Source of the DNA: Palsa-965 sp044448685
GTDB taxonomy: Bacteria; Bacteroidota; Bacteroidia; Palsa-965
DNA length: 64,000 bases
Assembly: GCA_044448685.1 (NCBI GenBank)
Contig: JBIOHC010000009.1
Span: 37,455 to 101,454 of the forward strand
Reading direction: 5' to 3'
Shown here: positions 1-9,999 of the stretch, piece by piece
Layout of the letters: the number at the start of each line of letters is the position of its first letter
Position numbering within the stretch: the first letter of the stretch is position 1
Program-made: the position numbers and the translations under genes
The notes under the pieces: generated by a model
Told to the model about the DNA's origin: nothing
Databases searched by the model: none
Seen by the model: the letters and a program-made list of their open reading frames with translations, nothing else

Positions 1-649
1 CCTGAACATCGAGTGGAAGGTGCCTGTGCCCGAAAACGAAATAATCGTAGTGCTCCTTTTTCAGAATCTCTTTGGAATACTGAATCAGCCATTCTTTGTC
101 CTCACCCAGGAATTTTTCATCGCTTGTACCCTGGCCCTCCTTGGTTCTTTTGGAACAAAAGCGGGCAAACCAAACTCCGAAATTCGGATGGAGACGAGAA
201 AAGAGCCAATGACATACTGAACTGGAGAAAATCATTTTGATGAATTTATATCCTTTGTCACCAGGGCCCAGTCCATCGCCATGACCCATGTAGAATTTCT
301 TTCCAGCAAAATCAGCGGTGAAAATATCTTTGTGTACTATAACACCTGTTTCTGTAGGAAGATAATCCGTAATCCACATATCATGATTGCCGGTGAAAAA
401 ATGAACCGGTATACCTGAATCACTGATCTCTGCCAGCTTTCCGAGTAAACGAACAAAACCTCTTGGTACGACGGTCTGGTATTCGAACCAGAAATCAAAA
501 ACATCGCCAAGGAGATAGATTTCCTCAGCATCTTTACGTGCTTCTTCCAGCCAGCGTATGATTCTTTTTTCACGAACCAGGCTTGATTCGTAATCAGGAG
601 CACCCAGGTGAAAATCGGATGCAAAATATATTTTCTTCCCTTTTTTCAA
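1..649 (-). CDS. lpxH: UDP-2,3-diacylglucosamine hydrolase (partial, C-terminus off the left edge)
   Basis: Reading the minus strand from a TTG at 649 gives an open frame to the window edge (216 residues). It carries the metallophosphoesterase motifs in LpxH order: DFHLGA near residue 12, GDVFDFW near 48, GNHDMW near 89, GHGDG near 124 and FGHRHLP near 208. LpxH removes UMP from UDP-2,3-diacylglucosamine to give lipid X in lipid A synthesis, at the inner face of the cytoplasmic membrane. The TTG follows directly on the TGA stop of the upstream M1 peptidase gene, so the two are probably co-transcribed and translationally coupled. No ATG start fits: the only ATG-initiated ORF here is in the wrong frame. 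Family assignment is firm; the start is inferred from the in-frame stop just before it. Confidence 0.92.
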   Translation of the reverse strand, partial: MKKGKKIYFASDFHLGAPDYESSLVREKRIIRWLEEARKDAEEIYLLGDVFDFWFEYQTVVPRGFVRLLGKLAEISDSGIPVHFFTGNHDMWITDYLPTETGVIVHKDIFTADFAGKKFYMGHGDGLGPGDKGYKFIKMIFSSSVCHWLFSRLHPNFGVWFARFCSKRTKEGQGTSDEKFLGEDKEWLIQYSKEILKKEHYDYFVFGHRHLPLDVQ

Positions 650-3600
650 TCAGAATGAAATGTTGCGGATCAGCTCCAGAGGGTTCATCTTGTCCATATT
701 AAGCGTGAACCGTATGGTTTGATAATATTTGTATTTCTGTGTGGTATAGATGTAGTTGGAGATATCATCCGACATTGCCAGCGGAAAATAGATTTCAACC
801 ATGTTTTTAATGACAGAGAAGTTAATCCCTGCATCGTACATTATTTTAGGACCGGGATTATCCTGATTCAGGCTTCTTCCGTCACAGGTTCCGATATCCA
901 TGAATAATCGAATGGAACGGGGCAGAACAGGCAGGGAGAATTTAAAATTCACTGCGGTAAGCCAGTAAACAGTTTGCCCCCAGGGTGAATAGACTTTGAA
1001 TCCTCCGTCTGTTTCTGTCATTTGCCTTGACAGGATTCCCTGTGTTTCACTCCGGCCAAGATAGGTATGGTCATAGAGATAATCATACGGTCCGTATTCC
1101 CCGCTCAGCCTGAACGCATAAGCCGGATGGTTGTTGGTTTGAAGGAATGTGCCGATGAAAAAACGCATGTCTATACTTTTCTTCTTCTCAAACGTCAGTT
1201 CGTAGTTAGCCGTAAGGGATATCTTCTGCATCTTTTGCCCTGCCTGGTAATCGAGCAGGAGACTGTATGGATTCAGTTTCCGGCTGTTGACAAGGGAATA
1301 GCTCAAATCGTTGATCAGCATAGTATCTCTGCCGCGGATAATGGAAGGTGACTGGCTGTAATCAGTTGTATAATTATCCTCAATGATCGCGATGCTCCGG
1401 AGTCTGATAACCTGTTTGATTGGACTGCGGGCCCTCTTCTTGCGGAATTCGAAGCTTAGTTCAGGAACTATACGGTTGTATTGAAGCGGAAAGGGGCTTT
1501 CATCATAGGCGTACCGGCTGGCACTGAGCCTGAATGTGATTTGTTGCAGCAAGCCTTGCTGTAAAGGAAAATTAAGGTTAAAGCTTCCATAGCCTGCCAG
1601 GCTTTTGCTGCCAGCTGCATAAAGAGGCATAAGAATATATTCAAACCGTTTTTGAGGTACGATATTGTTATAGATGCTAACCCCGAACATGAATTTGTTA
1701 TATTCATTCCAGCCCAGCACCGGGGACCAGAACAGTTGAGTCCGGTCGGGCCTGTCAAGACTGCCAAGAAATTGCAGCTTAAGTGGTTCTATGCGTTTGA
1801 AGACTCCCTGAGTGCGTAGGATATTGTTGTTGCGGTTGATTTCCGGCATGTCCGAATTATAATCGATCATGAAATAATCAACTCCTCCTTCCACCGGAGG
1901 GAAGCTGAGGCGTTCGGTGTTCCAGAATCCGTCATACCATACAATACCCCTTAGTTTATTGTCCTTAATCCCACAGATGGATACAGGGCCCTTGATCTGT
2001 CCTGTGTTGCTTACAACGACCGTATATCCGTTCTCCACCTTTTTGGAGGAAAGGATTTCATAATCCAGTTTGTGTATGCCATTGATCATATCGTCAAAAA
2101 ACCAGCTCAGATCCTTACCTGAAACCTTCTCCAGGATTTTACGTAGATCATTGGGCTGAGGATGTTTGAATTTCCAGGTTTCAAAATATTCCTGCATGGC
2201 TGCATCCATCGTCTTGGTACCCAGATAAGCCATCAGGTAATCGAATGTGATGGCTGTTTTTGAATATACGATACCGGCATAGTTAAAAGTTGTGTATTCA
2301 GCAGCCGGCAGCTGAATGGGCTGGTCCATCTCTTTGGCCGCATTTATCAGATAAGTCAGATAATACTGATGCTTGTGCAGATACACGTCGATATCCAGCA
2401 TTTTTGTCAGCTTGCTGCCTGCGAGGTTGCCAACAAGCCTTGCATCGGGGAATTTGGTTTCTATATACCTGTTCTCATTGAAGGAATTGATTCCCTCATC
2501 CATCCAGGGATTTTTACGTTCATTGCTTCCCAGCATTCCATAGAACCAGTTATGGCCTACTTCGTGCATGATAACCGTTTCGAGGGTAAAATCATTGCTT
2601 GTTTTTCCGATTACTGTAATGTTTGGATATTCCATTCCGGCTCCGGCACTCAAGCCCCCGTCTACGGCCGTTACCTGATCATAGGCATAGTCTCCGTTCC
2701 ATAAAGAATAGAAATAAATTGCATCATGCAGATAGGGAAGGCTTTTCAGCCATAAGCCTGCTGTTGCATCTGTAAACAGTGCACGGGTGGTTACTTTATG
2801 TTTATCATGAGGAGTTTCCACTTCTCCTTCCAGTACATGGTAACGTTTATCACAGAACCAGGCAAAGTCATGTACCTGGCTCTGGTGGAAATGAAGAGTC
2901 TTTGTATGTTTGTCCGATTCAGGGAATTTCATATCTTTTTTTCCACTGGAGGCGAATTCCTCTTTCCATTTGATCGTTTCTGCAACTTTAGAAGCCATGA
3001 AGGTTTTCTCTTCCTCATTGCCTACCAGATCGCCGGTAGCACCCACTACATAATTCCGTGGAAGAGTTATTTCCACATCATAGGATCCGAATTCGGAATA
3101 GAATTCACCCTGATTCAGAAAGGGCATCTGATTCCATCCGTTCTGGTCATACACTGCAGGCTTCGGATACCACTGTGTAATCTGATATTGCTGGTCAAGA
3201 TGTCCGAGCCTGGAAAAAATTCCAAGCGGAATTTTAACCCTGAATGGTGTTGTAATCGTGATCCTTTCTCCGGGCTGCAAGGGTTTGTTGAGCCAAATAC
3301 GGCAGATATCAATGGTGTCTCCCGCAAACTCCCATCTTACACTGTCACCGTTTACCTTGAAATTAAGGCGATCAATAAATCCCCTGTCTTCTTCTTTCGC
3401 AAAATAAAACTTGAGATCTCCGTTTTCTGTGAGCTGCTTGCCAAGACAGGTCGTATTCTCCCGGTATGCATTGGGCCAAATATGGAAATAGAGAAAAGGC
3501 AAGACATCTCCTGAATTATTGATATACTCAATGCTTTCTGATGCAGTAAGTTCATGCCTTTCGTCATTCAGTGATACTTGTATATGGTAATTCACTTCCT

Positions 3601-3679
3601 GCTGAAAGTAGGGTTTGGTAAGTGCTCCTGCTGGGCGTGCAAGAAGAGAGAAAAGGAAGAAGAGCGTGATTTTGTTCAT
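650..3679 (-). CDS. M1-family zinc metallopeptidase, exported
   Basis: The protein has 1009 residues with an N-terminal signal peptide (hydrophobic residues about 5-19, then ALTKP). The gluzincin domain holds GAGMEYP near residue 346 and the zinc motif HEVGH near 372, followed by NPWMDEGINSF carrying the third zinc-ligand Glu. The part after about residue 620 has no motif I recognise and many beta-strand-like segments. M1 enzymes are aminopeptidases; the substrate here is unknown. Export suggests periplasmic or surface peptide turnover. It lies 8 bases after the TlpA-like gene and directly before lpxH, so all three likely share a transcript. Confidence 0.88.
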   Translation of the reverse strand: MNKITLFFLFSLLARPAGALTKPYFQQEVNYHIQVSLNDERHELTASESIEYINNSGDVLPFLYFHIWPNAYRENTTCLGKQLTENGDLKFYFAKEEDRGFIDRLNFKVNGDSVRWEFAGDTIDICRIWLNKPLQPGERITITTPFRVKIPLGIFSRLGHLDQQYQITQWYPKPAVYDQNGWNQMPFLNQGEFYSEFGSYDVEITLPRNYVVGATGDLVGNEEEKTFMASKVAETIKWKEEFASSGKKDMKFPESDKHTKTLHFHQSQVHDFAWFCDKRYHVLEGEVETPHDKHKVTTRALFTDATAGLWLKSLPYLHDAIYFYSLWNGDYAYDQVTAVDGGLSAGAGMEYPNITVIGKTSNDFTLETVIMHEVGHNWFYGMLGSNERKNPWMDEGINSFNENRYIETKFPDARLVGNLAGSKLTKMLDIDVYLHKHQYYLTYLINAAKEMDQPIQLPAAEYTTFNYAGIVYSKTAITFDYLMAYLGTKTMDAAMQEYFETWKFKHPQPNDLRKILEKVSGKDLSWFFDDMINGIHKLDYEILSSKKVENGYTVVVSNTGQIKGPVSICGIKDNKLRGIVWYDGFWNTERLSFPPVEGGVDYFMIDYNSDMPEINRNNNILRTQGVFKRIEPLKLQFLGSLDRPDRTQLFWSPVLGWNEYNKFMFGVSIYNNIVPQKRFEYILMPLYAAGSKSLAGYGSFNLNFPLQQGLLQQITFRLSASRYAYDESPFPLQYNRIVPELSFEFRKKRARSPIKQVIRLRSIAIIEDNYTTDYSQSPSIIRGRDTMLINDLSYSLVNSRKLNPYSLLLDYQAGQKMQKISLTANYELTFEKKKSIDMRFFIGTFLQTNNHPAYAFRLSGEYGPYDYLYDHTYLGRSETQGILSRQMTETDGGFKVYSPWGQTVYWLTAVNFKFSLPVLPRSIRLFMDIGTCDGRSLNQDNPGPKIMYDAGINFSVIKNMVEIYFPLAMSDDISNYIYTTQKYKYYQTIRFTLNMDKMNPLELIRNISF

Positions 3680-3687
3680 AAACCTGT

Positions 3688-4857
3688 TTATTTGAGGGCT
3701 TCGGCCACCTTTGCCGCGAGCTGATCACCCCTCAGGTTTTTGGCAATGATCCGGCCTTGTCTATCAAGTAATACGGTCATAGGGATTCCTTTGATTTCGT
3801 ATTGTGGCACCACTGCCGATTGCCATTTTTTAAGTTCACTCACGTGATTAACCCAGATCAGTGAGTCGTCGGCAATTGCCTTCATCCAGCTGGCTTTGTT
3901 ATCATCGAGGGAAACACTGTAGACTTCAAACCCCTTGTCATGATAAGTATGGTATATTTCACGTACATGTGGATTTTCTTTTCTGCAGGGCCCGCACCAG
4001 GAAGCCCAGAAGTCGACCAATACAACTTTGCCTTTGAGAGAAGAAAGTGCTATGTCTTTCCCTTCCGGGTTATTCAGTTTTATTTCCGGTGCCACAGATC
4101 CTATACTCAGCTTGTTCATCTTGTCAACATAGTCATAGAAAGCCTGAAGATTTTTCTGTTCCGGGTATTTCTTTTTCATGGAGATACTCACTTTCTCAAA
4201 ATAAGGGAAGCTGGCTTCTTTATCACTGAACAACTGCAGTACGGCAAGGTTGGCAAAGGAGCTTGGGTTTTTATCAATAAAATTACCGGCCCATGTATCA
4301 CCTTCCTTAAGCAAGGCCATGCTTTGCAACCCCAGGGTGTTATACATAGGTTCAAGAATATGGCTCAGAGAGTCGGAAAGGTGGCTCATCTTTTTAGGAT
4401 CCTTATTCGCATTGAGATAATACTGAAACACACCTTGTACAGAATCCTGCTTTTGTTTAATAGCATTTACTTTTCTTCTGTTTTCCATTGCATAGGCATT
4501 GAAATCCATGAAAAGCTTGGTGTCAGCCGAACCTTCTGTTTTATAGGTGTATCCCAGATTTTTTGCATCCCCGCTTACATTTACCTTTTCAGAGGGATCA
4601 AGAATAAGGGTTGCAAAATTACCGGGTGCCAGCATAAGGTTGTAAAAGCCTTTGGCAGGAAGCTTGGTATTGAAAGCGAATTCACCGTTGGCATCCAGTT
4701 TCACAGAATCGAGACTGGTAGGCTTGGACGTATTGGCATCCTGCAGCCATATCATCTCACCCGAGGCATTGCTTAATTTCCCCTTAATAAGCGGTTCTGG
4801 CTTAGAGCATGAAAAAAGCAAAGAGATTGATGCGAAGATTATGATCATGTGTTTCAT
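3688..4857 (-). CDS. TlpA/ResA-like thioredoxin lipoprotein with N-terminal DUF4369-like domain
   Basis: The protein has 389 residues. The N-terminus MKHMIIIFASISLLFSC is a lipoprotein signal with Cys17 as the lipidated residue. Residues about 20-130 look like the DUF4369-type beta domain common in Bacteroidota. The C-terminal third is a thioredoxin fold with the redox motif WCGPC near residue 287 (in FWASWCGPCRKENP) and a cis-Pro region GIPMTVLLD. Such proteins reduce disulfides in the periplasm, for example in cytochrome c maturation or in repair of oxidised proteins. No cytochrome genes are nearby, so the partner is open. It sits between gatB and the M1 peptidase in one minus-strand run. 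Confidence 0.88.
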   Translation of the reverse strand: MKHMIIIFASISLLFSCSKPEPLIKGKLSNASGEMIWLQDANTSKPTSLDSVKLDANGEFAFNTKLPAKGFYNLMLAPGNFATLILDPSEKVNVSGDAKNLGYTYKTEGSADTKLFMDFNAYAMENRRKVNAIKQKQDSVQGVFQYYLNANKDPKKMSHLSDSLSHILEPMYNTLGLQSMALLKEGDTWAGNFIDKNPSSFANLAVLQLFSDKEASFPYFEKVSISMKKKYPEQKNLQAFYDYVDKMNKLSIGSVAPEIKLNNPEGKDIALSSLKGKVVLVDFWASWCGPCRKENPHVREIYHTYHDKGFEVYSVSLDDNKASWMKAIADDSLIWVNHVSELKKWQSAVVPQYEIKGIPMTVLLDRQGRIIAKNLRGDQLAAKVAEALK

Positions 4858-4881
4858 TTTCTGAATACGATTAATATTTGC

Positions 4882-6336
4882 TTAGCTGTTTTCCAGCTCT
4901 TTCCTCATCATTTCATTGGCCAGTTTAGGGTCGGCTTTTCCCTTGCTAAGTTTCATCACTTCTCCCATAAAATGCCCGATAAGGCCTGTTTTACCGTTTT
5001 TGTATTCCAGTACTTTTTCCGGATACTTGGCAAGAGCCTGTTTGATGAAATCGTGGAGGGCATCGCTGTCTCTTTCCTGAATCAGGTTCAGCTCTTCAGC
5101 CAGCTGCAGGGGAGCCTTGCTCCGGTCGGCAATAAGCCCCGGGAAAAGTGTTTGGGAGGCAACGGAGTTGCTTATTTTACCGGTATCGACCAATGCAATC
5201 AAAGCAGCTATTTTTTCGGGGCCTATCGGAAAAGCGCTGATATCAATAGCTTCTTCGTTCAGGTAGTTTTTTATGGCTCCCATCATCCAGTTAGCTGCCG
5301 CCTTGTAATTACCGGTAATGGAAATGAGGCTTTCGAAATACAGGGCTATCCCTTTTGTTTCTGTGAGGAAATAAGCATCATAATCTGATAAACCCAGCTC
5401 ATGTTTGTATTTCCTGAAAAGGTGTTCAGGCAGGGGAGGCATTGAAGATTTCACACGGGCAATCGCATCGGAATGAATGATGACCGGAGGCAGGTCCGGT
5501 TCCGGGAAATAGCGGTAATCATTTGCCATTTCCTTGCTGCGAAGGGAGAAAGTTGTTCCTTTCACAGCATCAAAACTGCGGGTATCCTGATCCACCATAC
5601 CACCGGCTTCTATCAGGTCTATATGTCTTTTTATTTCATGTTCTATAGCCAGCTTCACATTGCGTATGGAATTCATGTTTTTTACTTCCACCCGTCTTCC
5701 ATAAGCAGTTGATCCAACCTTCATGACAGATACATTTGCATCACAGCGCAGGGAACCTTCCTCCATATTTCCGTCACAGATCTCCAGATGACGTACCAGC
5801 TTTCTTACCTCACTCAGATAATTATAAGCTTCATCTGCGCTTCTGAGTTCAGGTTCACTCACTATTTCAAGCAGTGCAGTGCCTGCCCTGTTCAGGTCAA
5901 TCAATGTATCAAAGGGATCCTGGTCGTGTATACTTTTCCCTGCATCTTCTTCCATATGAATACGGGTGAGGTTGATCCTCTTCTCCAGCCCTTCGGCATC
6001 CCGTATTGTGATATGCCCTCCGCGGCAGATCGGGGTCTTATCCTGGGTGATCTGATATCCTTTCGGTAAGTCGGCGTAGAAATAGTTCTTACGGGCGTAT
6101 TGATTAACCTCTGTAATGGCGCAATCCAGGGCAAGCCCAAGTTTAAGGGCATACTCAATCACTTTTTTGTTTGCCTTGGGAAGAGTACCGGGATGGCCCA
6201 GAGTGACAGGACTTACATGGGTATTCGGAATTCCACCGTACTCTGCTCTGTCAGAAGAATACGCCTTGCTTTGGGTCAGAAGCTGAATATGTACTTCCAA
6301 CCCTATAACTGCCTGGTATTTCTGGTAAATGCTCAA
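4882..6336 (-). CDS. gatB: Asp-tRNA(Asn)/Glu-tRNA(Gln) amidotransferase subunit B
   Basis: At 484 residues this is the full family length. GatB motifs are clear: YQAVIGLEVHIQL at the N-terminus, SPVTLGHPGTLP near residue 43, the cradle motif YFYADLPKGYQITQ near 90, and the C-terminal YqeY-like domain ending in GKADPKLANEMM. GatB binds the mischarged tRNA and activates its acyl group for amidation by GatA. Neither gatA nor gatC is in the window, so the operon is split, as is common. A 46-base gap separates it from the LOG-family gene upstream; TATCTTTA in that gap is one mismatch from the -7 consensus, so it may have its own promoter. Confidence 0.97.
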   Translation of the reverse strand: MSIYQKYQAVIGLEVHIQLLTQSKAYSSDRAEYGGIPNTHVSPVTLGHPGTLPKANKKVIEYALKLGLALDCAITEVNQYARKNYFYADLPKGYQITQDKTPICRGGHITIRDAEGLEKRINLTRIHMEEDAGKSIHDQDPFDTLIDLNRAGTALLEIVSEPELRSADEAYNYLSEVRKLVRHLEICDGNMEEGSLRCDANVSVMKVGSTAYGRRVEVKNMNSIRNVKLAIEHEIKRHIDLIEAGGMVDQDTRSFDAVKGTTFSLRSKEMANDYRYFPEPDLPPVIIHSDAIARVKSSMPPLPEHLFRKYKHELGLSDYDAYFLTETKGIALYFESLISITGNYKAAANWMMGAIKNYLNEEAIDISAFPIGPEKIAALIALVDTGKISNSVASQTLFPGLIADRSKAPLQLAEELNLIQERDSDALHDFIKQALAKYPEKVLEYKNGKTGLIGHFMGEVMKLSKGKADPKLANEMMRKELENS

Positions 6337-6382
6337 TGTCCAATAACTGATTTTTAAAACTTAAAGATATAAAAAAAGGCAA

Positions 6383-7126
6383 TCAGAAGTTTGGTTTAAG
6401 CATGTACTTGGAGTAAAACTCATTGATGACCCCGACGGCTTCATCAGCCGTATCCACCACGTGAAACAGGTTTAAATCATCGGCATGAATGTTTTTTTCA
6501 TTGATCATCGTGCTTTTAATCCAATCTATCAGGCCGCTCCAGTAATCCTTTCCAATAAGTACAATAGGGAAATGGGCTATTTTATTGGTCTGAACGAGTG
6601 TAATTGATTCAAAAAGCTCATCCATTGTTCCGAATCCTCCCGGCAATGCAATAAATCCCTGAGAGTATTTCAGGAAAATGGTTTTCCGTACAAAAAAATA
6701 GTCGAACGTAATCATCTTGTCATGATCGATAAAAGGATTGGAATATTGTTCAAAAGGAAGTTTAATATTGAGACCGACGGATTTTCCTCCTCCCGCCTTG
6801 GCACCTTTATTCGCTGCTTCCATAATACCAGGTCCGCCACCTGTTATCACACCATAACCCTCACGTGTAAGCTTAAACGCAATTTCTTCGGCCAGCTTAT
6901 AATATGCTGTGCCCGGTTTGGTTCTTGCTGATCCGAATACGGAAACACAGGGCCCTATCCTTCCCATTTTTTCGAATCCTTCGACAAACTCAGCAATGAT
7001 TTTAAAGATTTGCCAGGAGTCCGTAGCTTTAATATCATTCCAGTCTTTTTCCGCAAATGCCTTGCGGATCATTTCTTCATCTTTACTGCTCATCTTGGAT
7101 GGGTTGAGGGGTTGACTTGGCTCCAT
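6383..7126 (-). CDS. LOG-family protein (TIGR00730 type, putative nucleoside 5'-monophosphate phosphoribohydrolase)
   Basis: The protein has 247 residues with a Rossmann-like fold. It shows the GGGPGIMEAANKGA loop and the PGGFGTMDELFE motif that define the LOG family. In plants and some bacteria these enzymes release cytokinin bases from their ribotides. In most bacteria the real substrate is a nucleotide such as AMP, or is unknown. The annotation lysine decarboxylase, often given to this family, is not supported. It starts 5 bases after uvrA ends, so it belongs to the same transcript. Confidence 0.88.
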   Translation of the reverse strand: MEPSQPLNPSKMSSKDEEMIRKAFAEKDWNDIKATDSWQIFKIIAEFVEGFEKMGRIGPCVSVFGSARTKPGTAYYKLAEEIAFKLTREGYGVITGGGPGIMEAANKGAKAGGGKSVGLNIKLPFEQYSNPFIDHDKMITFDYFFVRKTIFLKYSQGFIALPGGFGTMDELFESITLVQTNKIAHFPIVLIGKDYWSGLIDWIKSTMINEKNIHADDLNLFHVVDTADEAVGVINEFYSKYMLKPNF

Positions 7127-7131
7127 AAGTG

Positions 7132-9999
7132 TTATTGGTTCAGTTCCTTTCGTAAAAATTCTGCTGTATAACTGTGCTTGTTCCTGATAATCTCTTCAGG
7201 GGTTCCTTCACAAAGAATCTGTCCGCCTCCCTTGCCACCTTCAGGTCCTACATCTATAATATGATCGGCAACTTTTATGATATCCATGTTATGCTCTATC
7301 ACCAGCACTGTATTGCCGTTATCGACCAGTTTATTCAGTACATCAAGCAGGATTCGGATATCTTCAAAATGCAGGCCGGTGGTCGGTTCATCAAGAATAT
7401 AAAAAGTATTGCCGGTTTCTTTCTTTGCAAGTTCGGTAGCCAGCTTAACGCGTTGCGCCTCTCCTCCGCTGAGGGTGGTGGAAGCCTGCCCCAGTGTAAC
7501 ATAACCCAGTCCAACATTCTGCATGGCTTTAATACGGCCAAGGATAGCCGGAATATTTTCGAAAAAACCAACAGCGAGATCAATCGTCATGTTTAGTACA
7601 TCACTGATCGACTTGCCTTTATACCTTACCTCCAGCGTCTCCCGGTTGTATCTTTTGCCATTACACGTTTCACAATTGACATACACATCGGGTAGGAAAT
7701 TCATCTCGATGGTTCTTAAACCCGCTCCCATACAGGTTTCACAACGTCCTCCCTTCACATTGAACGAGAACCGGCCCGGTTTGTATCCCCGAATTTTTGC
7801 TTCCGGCAAGCTGGCAAACAGGTTGCGTATATCGCTGAATACTCCTGTATAAGTGGACGGATTGGAGCGTGTGGTACGGCCTATTGGACTCTGATCTATT
7901 TCTATCACCTTGTCAATATGTCCAACTCCTTCAACCGAACGGTAGGCCAGAGGCTTTTTATCGCTGCGGTAAAAAATCTTGCTCAGGATAGGATAAAGGG
8001 TTTCATTGATGAGGGAAGATTTCCCGCTTCCTGAAACACCGGTTACACAGATGAATTTACCCAGGGGGAAAGAAACAGTGACATCATTCAGATTATGTCC
8101 GCTGGCACCCTTCAGGGTAAGCATTTTTCCATTACCCGGCCTGCGTTTGAGGGGAACCTTAATACTCCTTTTTCCAAGCAGATAGTCGGCTGTGATTGAT
8201 CCGGAAGTGATAAATTCAGCAGGACTGCCTTCGGCTACAACCCGCCCTCCGTGTATTCCTGCATGGGGACCGATGTCAAGAATATAATCAGCGCATTGTA
8301 TCATGTCCTTATCATGCTCTACAACGATTACGGAGTTGCCTATATCCCTCAGGTTGCCCAGGGCTTTGATAAGTTGCTGGTTATCCCGCTGGTGCAAACC
8401 AATACTGGGTTCATCCAGAATATAAAGGACACCGACAAGCTGTGAGCCAATCTGTGTGGCAAGCCGTATGCGCTGGGCTTCACCACCCGAAAGGGAACGC
8501 GCATTCCGGTCGAGGGTAAGATAGGTCAAGCCAACATCCACGAGGAATTGCAAACGGGAGCGTATTTCCTTGAGGACTTCAGCTGCAATGAGATTTTGTT
8601 TGGAGCTCAGTCTTTTTTCTAGGTCTTTGAACCAGGCAGAGAGTTCCAGGATATCCATTTCTGTCAGTTCGGCTATATTCCGCCCATCGAGGCGGAAAAA
8701 AAGTGCATCTTTCTTGAGCCTGTGCCCCTGACATTTAGGGCAAACACTTTCATTCATGAATTCCTGGGCCCATTTGCTGATGGCTGCTGATCCGCTTTCT
8801 TCTTCCTGGCGGGCTATAAAATTCACAACCCCTTCAAACGAAACAGAATAAGATGTGGCACTGCTGTTTACGTCATTTTTAACCTTAAGAACTTCATCCG
8901 TTCCATACAGAATCATGTTCAGTGCATCGTCCGGAATATCCTTGATGGGATCATTGATAGCAAACTGATGCCTTTCTGCAATGGCATCAATATGCCTGAA
9001 TATAAAGGTATTTCTGTATTCCCCGAGGGGTACGATGCCCCCTTGTTTAATGCTTTTTCCGGAGTTGGGGATAATTTTACTGACATCAATCTGAAGAATA
9101 TGTCCCAGTCCGTTACATTTAGGGCAGGCTCCATAGGGTGAGTTGAACGAAAAGAGATTCGGTGCCGGTTCGTCATATGATATACCGGAGGAGGGACACA
9201 TGAGGTGCCGGCTGAAGTGCCTGGCATCGCCTTTATCAGGGTCAATGACCAGGAGCGTACCTTTGCCGTGTTTCATGGCCAGCTGTACCGACTCAGCAAT
9301 ACGCTGCCGGGCTCCGCTGTGAACATCCAGCCGGTCAATTACAATCTCTATATCATGGGTCTTGTAGCGATCTACCTGCATACGTGAATTCGCAGTCAGG
9401 TCCTTGATCTCCCCATCAATCCTGGCCTTCAGGAACCCCATACGCTTTATCTGTTCGAACAGTTCCCGGTAGTGACCTTTACGCCCTTTTATGACAGGGG
9501 AAAGCAGGGTTATCTTTTTTCCCTGATACCCTTCCAGGATAAGTTTTATGATCTGATCATCGCTGTAGCGAACCATCTTTTCATTCGTTACATAGGAGTA
9601 TGCATCGGAAGCGCGGGCGAAGAGCAGACGAAGGAAATCATAAATTTCAGTAATGGTCCCTACGGTGGATCTGGGGTTCTTATTAACCGTTTTTTGTTCA
9701 ATGGATATGACAGGGCTGAGGCCCGTTATCTTATCTACATCGGGCCTTTCCAGTTCACCAAGGAACTGACGGGCATAGGACGAAAATGTTTCAATGTATC
9801 TTCTTTGCCCTTCGGCATAGATGGTATCAAATGCAAGCGATGATTTACCGCTGCCGCTAAGTCCTGTAATGACAACCAGCTTGTTCCTTGGAATACGAAC
9901 GGAAACATCCTTCAGGTTATGAACCCTGGAAGCGATTACTTCAAGCATTTCTTCCTCTGCCGGAAGCGTATCGGCAGATGGTTCTGGCTTCATTTTCAT
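7132..9999 (-). CDS. uvrA: Excinuclease ABC subunit A
   Basis: The protein has 955 residues, full length for UvrA. It contains two ABC ATPase modules: Walker A GLSGSGKSSLAFDTIYAEGQ near residue 46 and GVSGSGKSSLINETLYP near 650, with signature motifs SLSGGEAQRIRLA and TLSGGEAQRVKLA. The zinc sites are visible as CPKCNGLGH, CPKCQGHRLK, and the paired CETC modules around residue 755. UvrA recognises bulky DNA lesions with UvrB in nucleotide excision repair; uvrB is not in the window. Its ATG overlaps the stop of the lytic transglycosylase gene by 4 bases (ATGA), indicating coupled translation. Confidence 0.98.
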   Translation of the reverse strand: MKMKPEPSADTLPAEEEMLEVIASRVHNLKDVSVRIPRNKLVVITGLSGSGKSSLAFDTIYAEGQRRYIETFSSYARQFLGELERPDVDKITGLSPVISIEQKTVNKNPRSTVGTITEIYDFLRLLFARASDAYSYVTNEKMVRYSDDQIIKLILEGYQGKKITLLSPVIKGRKGHYRELFEQIKRMGFLKARIDGEIKDLTANSRMQVDRYKTHDIEIVIDRLDVHSGARQRIAESVQLAMKHGKGTLLVIDPDKGDARHFSRHLMCPSSGISYDEPAPNLFSFNSPYGACPKCNGLGHILQIDVSKIIPNSGKSIKQGGIVPLGEYRNTFIFRHIDAIAERHQFAINDPIKDIPDDALNMILYGTDEVLKVKNDVNSSATSYSVSFEGVVNFIARQEEESGSAAISKWAQEFMNESVCPKCQGHRLKKDALFFRLDGRNIAELTEMDILELSAWFKDLEKRLSSKQNLIAAEVLKEIRSRLQFLVDVGLTYLTLDRNARSLSGGEAQRIRLATQIGSQLVGVLYILDEPSIGLHQRDNQQLIKALGNLRDIGNSVIVVEHDKDMIQCADYILDIGPHAGIHGGRVVAEGSPAEFITSGSITADYLLGKRSIKVPLKRRPGNGKMLTLKGASGHNLNDVTVSFPLGKFICVTGVSGSGKSSLINETLYPILSKIFYRSDKKPLAYRSVEGVGHIDKVIEIDQSPIGRTTRSNPSTYTGVFSDIRNLFASLPEAKIRGYKPGRFSFNVKGGRCETCMGAGLRTIEMNFLPDVYVNCETCNGKRYNRETLEVRYKGKSISDVLNMTIDLAVGFFENIPAILGRIKAMQNVGLGYVTLGQASTTLSGGEAQRVKLATELAKKETGNTFYILDEPTTGLHFEDIRILLDVLNKLVDNGNTVLVIEHNMDIIKVADHIIDVGPEGGKGGGQILCEGTPEEIIRNKHSYTAEFLRKELNQ

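Noticed and set aside
337..624. 95-residue minus-strand ORF with ATG start
   Set aside because: It lies in the wrong frame inside lpxH, which is read from the TTG at 649 and shows all the family motifs.
2798..3514. 238-residue plus-strand ORF
   Set aside because: It is antisense to the M1 peptidase. The translation shows no domain and no coding character.
3940..4776. 278-residue plus-strand ORF
   Set aside because: Antisense shadow of the TlpA-like lipoprotein gene.
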